Shown: positions 33,489 to 42,127 of the stretch, piece after piece
Position numbering within the stretch: position 1 is the stretch's first letter
Layout: each line of letters opens with the position of its first letter
NCBI RefSeq assembly: GCF_003261575.2
Contig: NZ_CP036175.1
Location: forward strand, 1,798,001-1,862,000
Length of the DNA: 64,000 nucleotides
Source: Klebsiella huaxiensis
GTDB taxonomy: Bacteria > Pseudomonadota > Gammaproteobacteria > Enterobacterales > Enterobacteriaceae
Direction: 5' to 3'
Position numbers and translations under genes: made by a program
The notes under the pieces: generated by a model
Told to the model about the DNA's origin: nothing
Databases searched by the model: none
What the model saw: the letters and a program-made list of their open reading frames with translations, nothing else

Positions 33489-33773
33489 TTAAGCGCGAAC
33501 GAAGTCGATGTGGGTCAGCTTCGGCTTGAACGGGTGACGCTGAACAGCCTGAGCTTTAACTTTCTCTTCTTTGCCATCAACAACGATGGTCAGAACTTCG
33601 TTGTAGAACTCTGCATTGGTCTGCATGTTCCACACTTTGTCGTGATCCAGTTCGATTGCTACTGGCGCAGCTTCGCCGCCATACATGATGGCCGGGAATT
33701 TGTTAGCTGCACGCAGGCGGCGGCTCGCACCCTTACCCTGCTCTTTACGTACTTCTGCGTTGATAGTAAACAT
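33489..33773 (-). CDS. rplY: 50S ribosomal protein L25
   Basis: L25 binds 5S rRNA in the large subunit. The start at 33773 gives MFTINAEVRKEQGKGASRRLR and 94 residues, the E. coli short form without the CTC extension. The upstream in-frame extension is leader sequence. Conserved KFPAIMYGG and HIDFVRA are present. Confidence 0.98.
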   Translation of the reverse strand: MFTINAEVRKEQGKGASRRLRAANKFPAIMYGGEAAPVAIELDHDKVWNMQTNAEFYNEVLTIVVDGKEEKVKAQAVQRHPFKPKLTHIDFVRA

Positions 33774-33910
33774 TGACGTCTCTCTATATATAAATCCTGC
33801 TACAGGCGACCCAGCAGCAGGCAGATTATCTGCTTCGCGAATGCAAAAGCGGGCGGCATTATAGCCGCCCTGCGTTTTTGCAGCAACCAAAACCTCAGTC
33901 CTGAGGACGA

Positions 33911-35668
33911 TTAGCGCAGTTCGTTGGCCCGGCGGAATCGCCCCTGATAATCAAACACTTTCTCCCGGACCTGCCAGTATTGCCCCTTCATGCGGGCAAC
34001 GACAAAGTCCGGGTGGCGCAGAAGCGCCTGCTGGGCGAGGATATCGGCAGGCGTTATCCAGCGCAGCGGCACGCCCGGCGTTCGGGTATGCGGTCGGATA
34101 AAGAGCTGCTCAAAGGCGGTACGCTGGGCGGGCGTATGCAGGCGGAAGCGCTCACTAACATCCGCGCCATCTTCATCGTAATAGGTGATTTTTAACCAAG
34201 CGCCTTTGTCATCCGCACCGTGCTGAAGAACCATACCGCTACACCGCAGCACCAGCGCATCTTTGAGCTTCAGCGCGGCTTTCAGCATGTCATCGGGGTC
34301 GACCAGAATGGTATCGCACTCGCGGCAGCGGCGGGCGGCAATATCGTTTTCCGCGTTACACTGCGGGCAGTTTTTAAAGCGAAAACGAAAATCGCACTGT
34401 TCACGATGACCTTCGTCATCCTCAAACCAGCCCTGGCAGCGGCGGCCAAAGTGTTCAATCAGCGTGCCGTCAGCGGTGGTTTTTCCCCAGAAGGTATTGG
34501 CGAAACCACATGCCGGACAAAAAACCTGGACCGGAACGTTGTCGCTTTTTCCTTTCGGCGTTCCCACTTCAGGGGCATACAGGTCGTGCGGATTGCCGGC
34601 GTAATCGAGAATCAGGCAGTCAGTTTTACCCGGCGCCAGGCGCAGGCCACGGCCGACGATCTGTTGGTAAAGGCTCACCGACTCGGTCGGGCGCAGGATG
34701 GCGATCAGATCGACATGCGGCGCATCAAAGCCGGTCGTCAACACCGCGACGTTAACCAGATAGCGGTACTGCTGCGCTTTAAACGCTTCGATGATGCGAT
34801 CGCGCTCCGGCCCCGGCGTTTCACCGGTGATAAGAGCCGCCTCGCCCTGCGGAAGCAACCCGGTTACTTCACGGGCGTGTTCAACGGTGGCGGCGAAAAT
34901 CATTACCCCTTTGCGCGTTTGGGCAAATTCAACGATTTGGCTGACAATATGCGGCGTGACGCGCTGCTGTTTTTTCAGCTCAACGTTCAGGTCGGCCTCG
35001 CTAAACAGGCCGTTACTTTGTGCCTGGAGACGGCTGAAGTCATACTGCACCACCGGCATATCCAGCCGCTCTGGTGGTGTCAGGTAGCCGTTCTTAATCA
35101 TATAGCGCAGCGGCAGCTCGTAGATGCAGTCGCGAAACAGCGCTTTTTCATCGCCACGTACCATGCCGTGATAATGAAACTGGTAAATCCAGCCTTTACC
35201 AAGGCGAAAAGGGGTGGCGGTTAACCCGAGCAGACGTAGATGTGGATTGACCTGCTGAAGGTGGCTGATGATCTGCTGATACTGGCTGTCATCGTCGTCG
35301 CTGATCCGGTGGCACTCATCGACGATCAGCAACGAAAACTCGCCCTGAAACTGGTCAATATTGCGGGCCACCGATTGCACGCTGCCAAACACCACTTTTC
35401 CGTGGCTCTCTTTACGCTTCAGGCCTGCGGCGAAGATATCCGCTGCCAGGCCGAGTGCGCGATACTTTGCGTGGTTCTGCGCCACCAGCTCTTTGACGTG
35501 CGCCAGCACCAATACGCGACCGCGCGCCAGCCGCGCCAGTTCGGCTATGACCAGGCTTTTACCTGCGCCGGTCGGTAAGACGATGGCAGCAGGTTCATGG
35601 TGGCGGCGAAACCAGGCGAGCGTGGCGTCGACCGCCTCTTTTTGGTAGGGGCGTAATGTAAAAGTCAT
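33911..35668 (-). CDS. radD: Superfamily 2 helicase RadD (YejH), DNA repair
   Basis: RadD acts in double-strand-break and crosslink repair with RecA and SSB. The 585 residues show helicase motif I PTGAGKSLV (about 31-39), motif II VDECH, motif III GLTATP and motif VI QIVGRGLRLAPGK. A C-terminal zinc-finger region follows with CPACGF, CPQC and CREC pairs. E. coli RadD has 586 residues. It is monocistronic and divergent from rsuA. Confidence 0.95.
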   Translation of the reverse strand: MTFTLRPYQKEAVDATLAWFRRHHEPAAIVLPTGAGKSLVIAELARLARGRVLVLAHVKELVAQNHAKYRALGLAADIFAAGLKRKESHGKVVFGSVQSVARNIDQFQGEFSLLIVDECHRISDDDDSQYQQIISHLQQVNPHLRLLGLTATPFRLGKGWIYQFHYHGMVRGDEKALFRDCIYELPLRYMIKNGYLTPPERLDMPVVQYDFSRLQAQSNGLFSEADLNVELKKQQRVTPHIVSQIVEFAQTRKGVMIFAATVEHAREVTGLLPQGEAALITGETPGPERDRIIEAFKAQQYRYLVNVAVLTTGFDAPHVDLIAILRPTESVSLYQQIVGRGLRLAPGKTDCLILDYAGNPHDLYAPEVGTPKGKSDNVPVQVFCPACGFANTFWGKTTADGTLIEHFGRRCQGWFEDDEGHREQCDFRFRFKNCPQCNAENDIAARRCRECDTILVDPDDMLKAALKLKDALVLRCSGMVLQHGADDKGAWLKITYYDEDGADVSERFRLHTPAQRTAFEQLFIRPHTRTPGVPLRWITPADILAQQALLRHPDFVVARMKGQYWQVREKVFDYQGRFRRANELR

Positions 35669-35817
35669 GAATTTATGGCGGTTAATTAACTCGCGAATAG
35701 TATGCCACGAATCTTTTCCCTTGAGTGGTGTTAAGAGCTCGTTATACTAACCCGTGATATTCTTCTTTTTCGGGCGCGTTGCCCGCTCCAGCACTCTTTA
35801 CAGGCTAAAAAAATCTC

Positions 35818-36537
35818 ATGCGACTTGATAAGTTTATCGCTCAGCAACTTGGCGTTAGTCGGGCTATTGCCGGGCGTGAAATCCGCGGCAGCCGCGTTAC
35901 TGTGGACGGCGAAATTGTAAAAGACTCTTCTTTTAAGCTTCTACCGGAGCATGATGTCGAGTATGACGGCAATACGCTGACTCAACAAAACGGCCCGCGC
36001 TACTTTATGCTCAACAAGCCGCAGGGGTACGTTTGTTCTACCGACGATCCGGATCATCCGACGGTACTCTATTTCCTCGATGAGCCGGTAGCCCACAAGC
36101 TGCACGCTGCAGGACGTCTGGATATTGACACCACCGGCCTGGTGTTGATGACCGATGATGGTCAGTGGTCTCACCGCATTACTTCCCCGCGCCATCATTG
36201 TGAAAAAACCTATCTGGTGGAGCTGGAAAACCCGGTTGATGAAACCACCGCCGAGCAGTTTGCTAAAGGCGTTCAGCTGCACAATGAGAAAGAGCTGACA
36301 AAACCAGCAGTGCTGGAAGTGGTAACGCCGACCGAAGTCCGCCTGACCATTAGCGAAGGGCGTTACCATCAGGTTAAGCGGATGTTTGCCGCTGTCGGTA
36401 ACCACGTAGTGGGGTTACACCGTGAACGTATTGGCGACATTGCCCTTGATGAGTCGCTGGCCCCTGGTGAATATCGTCCGCTGACGGAAGCTGAAATAGC
36501 CAGCGTTGGTGGCCAACATGCGCGGAGTAAAACGTGA
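35818..36537 (+). CDS. rsuA: 16S rRNA pseudouridine(516) synthase
   Basis: RsuA makes pseudouridine 516 in 16S rRNA. The N-terminal S4 RNA-binding domain (MRLDKFIAQQLGVSRAIAGREI) is followed by the catalytic domain with Asp102 in GRLDIDTTG. The product is 239 residues, a few longer at the C-terminus than my recollection of E. coli (231). Its stop codon overlaps the bcr start (GTGA), so the two are coupled. Confidence 0.96.
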   Translation: MRLDKFIAQQLGVSRAIAGREIRGSRVTVDGEIVKDSSFKLLPEHDVEYDGNTLTQQNGPRYFMLNKPQGYVCSTDDPDHPTVLYFLDEPVAHKLHAAGRLDIDTTGLVLMTDDGQWSHRITSPRHHCEKTYLVELENPVDETTAEQFAKGVQLHNEKELTKPAVLEVVTPTEVRLTISEGRYHQVKRMFAAVGNHVVGLHRERIGDIALDESLAPGEYRPLTEAEIASVGGQHARSKT

Positions 36538-37730
36538 CGGCAAAGAAGAATTCGTCATTAGGAATTGTGTTTATTCTTGGCCTGCTGGCCATGTTGATGC
36601 CGCTGTCGATTGATATGTATCTCCCGGCGCTGCCGGTGATTTCGGCGCAGTTCAATGTGCCTGATGGCAGCGCGCAGATGACGCTCAGCACCTATATTTT
36701 GGGCTTTGCTGTGGGTCAGCTTTTATATGGCCCCATGGCTGACAGTATCGGGCGTAAACCAGTTATTCTCGGCGGAACGCTGGTTTTCGCGGCGGCGGCG
36801 GTGGCTTGCGCGCTGTCGCAGACTATCGATATGTTGATTACGATGCGCTTCTTCCACGGCCTGGCGGCTGCGGCAGCAAGCGTCGTGATTAACGCCCTGA
36901 TGCGCGATATCTATCCAAAAGAAGAGTTCTCGCGGATGATGTCGTTCGTCATGCTGGTGACCACCGTCGCGCCGCTGGTGGCGCCAATGGTTGGTGGGGC
37001 GGTGCTGGTGTGGTTCAGCTGGCATGCGATTTTCTGGATCCTGGCGGTGGCGGCGCTGTTAGCGTCGGTGATGATCGCTTTCTTCATTAGCGAAACCCTG
37101 CCGCCAGAGCGGCGACAGAAGTTTCATATCCGCACTACGCTTGGCAATTTTGCTACCCTGTTCCGCCACAAACGAGTGCTGAGCTATATGCTGGCGAGCG
37201 GTTTTAGCTTTGCCGGGATGTTCTCGTTTTTGAGCGCCGGTCCGTTTGTTTATATCAATATCAACCACGTTTCGCCGCAGCACTTTGGCTACTATTTTGC
37301 GCTGAACGTCGTTTTCCTGTTCATTATGACCATTATCAATAGCCGGTTTGTGCGGCGGGTTGGGGCGGTAAATATGTTCCGCGCCGGGCTGTGGATCCAG
37401 TTCGCGATGGCGGTATGGATGGTGGTCTGTGCGCTGTTTGATGTTGGTTTTTGGGCGTTGGTGTTTGGCGTTGCCGCGTTTATCGGCTGCGTTTCTATGG
37501 TTTCTTCAAACGCGATGGCGGTCATTCTTGATGAATTTCCGCATATGGCCGGGACGGCCTCTTCGCTGGCGGGAACCTTTCGCTTCGGGATTGGGGCGAT
37601 TGTCGGTGCTCTCCTCTCAATGGCGACCTTTACCACCGCCTGGCCGATGCTGATTTCTATCGCCTTCTGTGCCACCAGCTCCATTCTCTTTTATCTCTAT
37701 GCCAGCCGACGGCGAAAAACCGCACGTTGA
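36534..37730 (+). CDS. bcr: Bicyclomycin/multidrug MFS efflux pump
   Basis: A 12-helix drug/H+ antiporter of 398 residues for bicyclomycin, sulfonamides and possibly dipeptides and cysteine. It starts at GTG 36534, overlapping the rsuA stop by three bases. The loop 2-3 signature GPMADSIGRKPVILGG and motif C region VAPLVAPMVGGAVL are present. It is highly similar to E. coli Bcr throughout. A strong terminator follows. Confidence 0.95.
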   Translation: MTAKKNSSLGIVFILGLLAMLMPLSIDMYLPALPVISAQFNVPDGSAQMTLSTYILGFAVGQLLYGPMADSIGRKPVILGGTLVFAAAAVACALSQTIDMLITMRFFHGLAAAAASVVINALMRDIYPKEEFSRMMSFVMLVTTVAPLVAPMVGGAVLVWFSWHAIFWILAVAALLASVMIAFFISETLPPERRQKFHIRTTLGNFATLFRHKRVLSYMLASGFSFAGMFSFLSAGPFVYININHVSPQHFGYYFALNVVFLFIMTIINSRFVRRVGAVNMFRAGLWIQFAMAVWMVVCALFDVGFWALVFGVAAFIGCVSMVSSNAMAVILDEFPHMAGTASSLAGTFRFGIGAIVGALLSMATFTTAWPMLISIAFCATSSILFYLYASRRRKTAR

Positions 37731-37740
37731 GTTACATCGA

Positions 37741-37763
37741 GGGGGCGATTTCGCCCCTTTTTT
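37741..37763 (+). terminator. Terminator of rsuA-bcr
   Basis: GGGGCG / CGCCCC stem at 37742-37757 followed by six T, ten bases after the bcr stop. Confidence 0.85.
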
Positions 37764-38059
37764 GATGCATATCAACCGAAACCTGCTTCTTGGTTTGGTG
37801 ATTTGTTTCTTTTATGTAAAATCAGATCGCTTAAAAAGTCGCATTGTTGCGATAAAAAAGTTGTTTTAGATCACAGAAACGGGTACATATAGCCCGAAGA
37901 TGTTCCATCTGCACGATTTTAAACTTTTACATTACAACCCAATAACACAGATATTATACCGGTGTAAGCGTTTTCCGTGCGGAATCAGGACTATTTGTCA
38001 ATAATGTGTTAGCATTGATGTGAAATTATTGTGAAGTATTTTGCTTCCTGGGAAAACAC
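37764..38059. other. Intergenic region bcr-yejG
   Basis: About 300 bases of AT-rich sequence upstream of yejG. It contains TTTTAGATCACAGAA at about 37863-37877, which has one good CRP half-site (TCACA), and a stretch of AT-rich repeats before the yejG start. I see no convincing gene or RNA in it. Confidence 0.4.
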
Positions 38060-38404
38060 GTGAATACACTGCAACTCTCTATCGTACACCGTCTGCCGCA
38101 GAGCTATCGCTGGCTGGCCGGTTTTGCAGGTTCAAGAGTTGAACCGATTCCGCAAAACGGCGCGCAGAGCGAAAACAGCCTTGTTGCTTTGAAATTGTTG
38201 AGTCCGGAAGGCCAAAATGCATGGTCGGTCATGCATAAGCTTAGCCAGGCGCTCAGCGACATCGAAGTAGACAGCTCTATCGTTGAATGCGAAGGGGAAC
38301 CGTGCCTGTTTGTTAATCGCCAGGACGAGTTTGCTGCAACCTGCCGCCTGAAAAATTTCGGCGTGGCGATTGCTGAACCTTTCTCTGGTAATAATCCATT
38401 CTGA
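38060..38404 (+). CDS. yejG: Conserved small protein YejG
   Basis: The 114-residue protein matches E. coli YejG in length and nearly in sequence (GSRVEPIPQNGAQ, CEGEPCLFVNRQDEFAATCR, AEPFSGNNPF). It starts at GTG. No enzymatic motif is visible. In E. coli it is an uncharacterised protein linked by some reports to antibiotic tolerance. Its stop is three bases from the convergent yejF stop with no terminator between. Confidence 0.93.
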   Translation: MNTLQLSIVHRLPQSYRWLAGFAGSRVEPIPQNGAQSENSLVALKLLSPEGQNAWSVMHKLSQALSDIEVDSSIVECEGEPCLFVNRQDEFAATCRLKNFGVAIAEPFSGNNPF

Positions 38405-38407
38405 CCG

Positions 38408-39997
38408 TCAGCTTAGCGCCAGCAGTTGGCGGGTATATTCCTGTTGCGGAGCGGTAAAGACACGCTCGCATTCTCCCTGCTCGATAACCTCTCCCTGCCG
38501 CAGCACCATGACTTGATGACACAGTGCCCGCACTACGCGTAAGTCGTGGCTGATAAAAATATAGGCCAACTGATGCTTTTGCTGTAACGCCTTCAGCAAG
38601 GCCAGAATTTGCGCCTGTACGGTCTTATCCAGCGACGAGGTCGGCTCATCCAGCACGATGAGCTGAGGCTTAACGACTAACGCCCTGGCGATAGCGATGC
38701 GCTGACGCTGACCACCGGAAAAGGCGGCTGGATAGCGATGACGAGATTGCGGATCCAGTCCTACCTCCTGCATCGCCTGTATCACTGCCTGCTCTCTCTC
38801 GGCAGGGGTGAGCGTCGGTTGATGTACGCGCAACCCTTCTTCAATGATTTGCAGGACATTTAGCCGTGGATTCAGCGATGAGTTGGGGTCCTGAAAAACA
38901 ACCTGCATACGACGGCGTAGCGGCAGCATCTGACGACGATTGTGCCCCTGAAGTGCCTCGCCATCAAAATTAATCGTTCCCTCAGAGTGAATCAGGCGCA
39001 AAAGCGCCAGCCCGGTGGTGCTTTTGCCAGAACCTGATTCGCCGACCAGACCCAGGGTTTCTCCGGCGCGTAAATGAAAGCTGAGGGCGTTAACCACCCG
39101 ATTATGATCGACGACCCGGCGCAGGAGCCCCTTGCGTATAGGAAAAGCAATACTCAAGTTTTCCGCCCGCAGCAGCTCCGGCGCATCGGGAGCCAGCGGC
39201 ACCGGATCGCCCGACGGCTCGCTATCCAGCAGGCGGCGAGTATAAGGATGCTCAGGCGCAGAGAATAGCGCCTGACAACTATTTTGCTCGACGCAGCGGC
39301 CGTTTTGCATCACCGCCACGCGATCGGCGAGCTGACGCACGATACTCAGGTTATGGGTGATAAATAGCAGCCCCATGTTGAGTTCTTGCTTGAGTTCACG
39401 CAGCAGCGCGAGGATTTGCGCCTGGACCGACACATCCAGCGCGGTAGTGGGTTCATCGGCTATAAGCAGCTCCGGGCGCGTCAGCAGCGCCATGGCTATC
39501 ATCACCCGCTGGCGCTCGCCGCCGGAAAGCTGATGCGGATAATCGCCTAGTCGCCGCGGTGCATTGCGGATCCCCACGCGATCAAGACAGTCGAGGATCT
39601 CCCCGCGCGCCGCCTCTTTACGCATACCACGGTGCAAAGAGAGCACTTCGTACAGCTGCTTTTCGAGGTTATGTAACGGGTTTAGCGAAACCATCGGCTC
39701 CTGAAAGATCATCGCGATGCGGTTACCGCGCACGCCGCGCAAGGTGTGTTCATCAGCGTGCAGCAGCGATTGACCGTGAAAACGGATATCGCCGCTGGGA
39801 TAGCTGACCGGCGGTGAGGGCAGCAGGCGTAGCACCGACAGCGCCGAAACGCTTTTGCCGGAACCGGATTCGCCCACCAGCGCCAGGGTTTCGCCCGCCG
39901 CGATTTGCAGCGACAGCTCGCTGACGACGGTGGTGGTTTCACCCTGCTGGCGGAAGGCGATGGAGAGGTTATCGATATCTAACAGAGGTTGCGTCAT
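38408..39997 (-). CDS. yejF: ABC importer ATPase YejF (double domain)
   Basis: The start at 39997 (MTQPLLDIDNLSIAF) gives 529 residues, equal to E. coli. Two ATPase modules each have Walker A GESGSGKS, signature LSGGERQR or FSGGQRQR, and Walker B LLIADEP or LIVLDEP. It powers the YejABE peptide importer, which takes up microcin C. YejF follows yejE by one base in a tight operon yejA-B-E-F. Confidence 0.96.
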   Translation of the reverse strand: MTQPLLDIDNLSIAFRQQGETTTVVSELSLQIAAGETLALVGESGSGKSVSALSVLRLLPSPPVSYPSGDIRFHGQSLLHADEHTLRGVRGNRIAMIFQEPMVSLNPLHNLEKQLYEVLSLHRGMRKEAARGEILDCLDRVGIRNAPRRLGDYPHQLSGGERQRVMIAMALLTRPELLIADEPTTALDVSVQAQILALLRELKQELNMGLLFITHNLSIVRQLADRVAVMQNGRCVEQNSCQALFSAPEHPYTRRLLDSEPSGDPVPLAPDAPELLRAENLSIAFPIRKGLLRRVVDHNRVVNALSFHLRAGETLGLVGESGSGKSTTGLALLRLIHSEGTINFDGEALQGHNRRQMLPLRRRMQVVFQDPNSSLNPRLNVLQIIEEGLRVHQPTLTPAEREQAVIQAMQEVGLDPQSRHRYPAAFSGGQRQRIAIARALVVKPQLIVLDEPTSSLDKTVQAQILALLKALQQKHQLAYIFISHDLRVVRALCHQVMVLRQGEVIEQGECERVFTAPQQEYTRQLLALS

Positions 39998-39998
39998 G

Positions 39999-41024
39999 CT
40001 ACACCGCCTTGCTTGGGTCGAAGGCGTCGCGAACCGCTTCACCGATAAAAATCAACAACGTCAGCAGCACTGCCACCGACAGAAAAGCGGCGATGCCCAG
40101 CCACGGAGCCTGAAGGTTATTTTTCCCCTGCAACAGCAGCTCGCCCAAAGACGGGGAGCCCAGCGGCAGACCGAAGCCGAGAAAGTCCAGTGAGGTCAGG
40201 GTGGTTATCGAACTACACAAAATAAACGGCAGGAAGGTGAGGGTGGCGACCATGGCATTTGGCAGCATATGGCGCAGAATAATGGCCCGATCGCTAACGC
40301 CGAGCGCCTGCGCGGCGCGAATATAGTCATAGTTGCGGGTGCGCAGGAATTCAGCGCGGACGACGCCCACCAGCGTCATCCAGCCGAACAGTACGGTAAT
40401 CGCCAGCAGCCACCAGAAATTGGCCTGGACCACGCTTGAGAGCAGGATAATCAGAAATAGAGTTGGCATCCCTGACCACACTTCGATAAACCGTTGCCCC
40501 CAGAGATCAATTTTTCCGCCGTAATATCCCTGGATTGCACCAGCCATTACCCCTAGCACGCTGGAGAAGAAGGTCAGCAACAGACCGAAGAGAATAGAAA
40601 TTCGCGTCCCATAGAGGATTCGCGCCAGCACATCACCGCCGTTGGCATCGGTGCCCAGCCAGTTCAGCTTTGACGGCGGAGACGGAAAGGGGCTGTCGCT
40701 GGCGAAGTTAATGGTCGTCGCACCAAAACGAACCGGCGCCCACAGGGCCCAGCCGTTATCATCCAATTGCTTTTGCAGCCACGGATCCTGATAGTCGGCG
40801 GCGGTAGCAAAGCTGCCGCCGAAGGTGGTCTCGCTGTAGTTTTTTAATAGTGGAACGTAGAGGCTGCCGCGATACTGCACCAGCAGAGGTTTATCGTTGG
40901 CGATAAGCTCGGCGCACAGACTACAGGCGAAGAGCACCAAAAAGATCCACAGGGACCAGTAGCCGCGACGGTTGTGGCGAAAGCGCGCCCAGCGGGCTTG
41001 ATTGACGGGACTAAAAAATGACAT
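39999..41024 (-). CDS. yejE: ABC importer permease YejE
   Basis: The 341-residue inner-membrane permease has about six helices: one near residues 21-41 before a periplasmic loop, then the binding-protein-dependent transport block. It carries the EAA-type loop EFLRTRNYDYIRAAQALGVSDRAIILRHMLPNA that contacts YejF. It overlaps yejB by one base and partners with YejB. Confidence 0.96.
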   Translation of the reverse strand: MSFFSPVNQARWARFRHNRRGYWSLWIFLVLFACSLCAELIANDKPLLVQYRGSLYVPLLKNYSETTFGGSFATAADYQDPWLQKQLDDNGWALWAPVRFGATTINFASDSPFPSPPSKLNWLGTDANGGDVLARILYGTRISILFGLLLTFFSSVLGVMAGAIQGYYGGKIDLWGQRFIEVWSGMPTLFLIILLSSVVQANFWWLLAITVLFGWMTLVGVVRAEFLRTRNYDYIRAAQALGVSDRAIILRHMLPNAMVATLTFLPFILCSSITTLTSLDFLGFGLPLGSPSLGELLLQGKNNLQAPWLGIAAFLSVAVLLTLLIFIGEAVRDAFDPSKAV

Positions 41025-42118
41025 TAGCGGCCCTCAAAATCGATACGCGGATCGACCAGCGTATAGCTGATATCGCTGATGATATTCAGCAGCAGGCCAA
41101 TCAGGGTAAAAATATACAGCGTGCCGAACATCACCGGGTAATCGCGGGAAACGGTGGCTTCATAGCCCAGCAGCCCCAGCCCGTTTAGCGAGAACATCAC
41201 CTCAATGAGCAGTGAGCCGGTAAAGAACATGCTGATAAAGGTGGCCGGAAAGCCAGCAATCACCAGCAGCATGGCGTTGCGAAAAATATGACCCCAGAGG
41301 ATCTGCTTTTCACTCACTCCTTTGGCACGGGCAGTGACCACATACTGCTTGCGGATCTCATCAAGAAAGCTGTTTTTGGTCAGCATGGTGAGAGCCGCGA
41401 AACCGCCGATCACCGTCGCCAGGACGGGGAGCGTAATGTGCCAGAGATAGTCGAGGATTTTTTGATACCACGGCAGGCTATCGAAGTTGGCGGAAACCAA
41501 CCCGCGTAGCGGGAAGAGATCGAAATAACTCCCCCCGGCAAAGATAACGATCAGCAAAATCGCGAACAGGAATGCCGGGATCGCATAGCCGATAATAATC
41601 AGCGTGCTGCTCCAGACGTCAAAATGGCTGCCGTTGCTGACTGCTTTGCGGATCCCCAATGGAATCGACACCAGATAAATAATCAACGTGCTCCACAAAC
41701 CGAGGGTGATGGAGACCGGCAGGCTGTCTTTAATCAGCTGTAGTACCGACGAGCTGCGGAACAGGCTATCGCCGAAATCAAAGCGCAGATAATCGCCGAG
41801 CATTTTAAAATAGCGTTCGTGCAGCGGTTTATCAAAGCCGTAGCGGTGGGTTATTTCGGCTATGACCTCCGGGTCGAGCCCGCGCCCGCCGCGATAGTGT
41901 CCGTCGCTAATGTTACTGACGCCGGTACGCGCATGGCTGGCGCTCATTCCGCTTTCTCCGGCCCCGGGCAAACTGCCGCGATCGCCGAACTCAATGGCTG
42001 CAATCGCCTGATCGACCGGGCCGCCGGGCGCAATTTGCACAATAAAAAAGTTAATGGTGATGATCGCCCATAGCGTTGGGATGATCAGCAGTAGTCGGCG
42101 GAGCAGATATGCACCCAT
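41024..42118 (-). CDS. yejB: ABC importer permease YejB
   Basis: The 364-residue permease has an N-terminal helix (LLRRLLLIIPTLWAIITINFFIVQ), a periplasmic insertion rich in glycine (about 45-75), and the coupling loop DEIRKQYVVTARAKGVSEKQILWGHIFRNA. The length equals E. coli YejB. It forms the membrane channel with YejE and begins 9 bases after yejA. Confidence 0.96.
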   Translation of the reverse strand: MGAYLLRRLLLIIPTLWAIITINFFIVQIAPGGPVDQAIAAIEFGDRGSLPGAGESGMSASHARTGVSNISDGHYRGGRGLDPEVIAEITHRYGFDKPLHERYFKMLGDYLRFDFGDSLFRSSSVLQLIKDSLPVSITLGLWSTLIIYLVSIPLGIRKAVSNGSHFDVWSSTLIIIGYAIPAFLFAILLIVIFAGGSYFDLFPLRGLVSANFDSLPWYQKILDYLWHITLPVLATVIGGFAALTMLTKNSFLDEIRKQYVVTARAKGVSEKQILWGHIFRNAMLLVIAGFPATFISMFFTGSLLIEVMFSLNGLGLLGYEATVSRDYPVMFGTLYIFTLIGLLLNIISDISYTLVDPRIDFEGR

Positions 42119-42127
42119 CTTAATTCC

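Noticed and set aside
37765..37869. 34-codon frame with a hydrophobic start after bcr
   Set aside because: It begins inside the T tract of the bcr terminator and has no ribosome-binding site.
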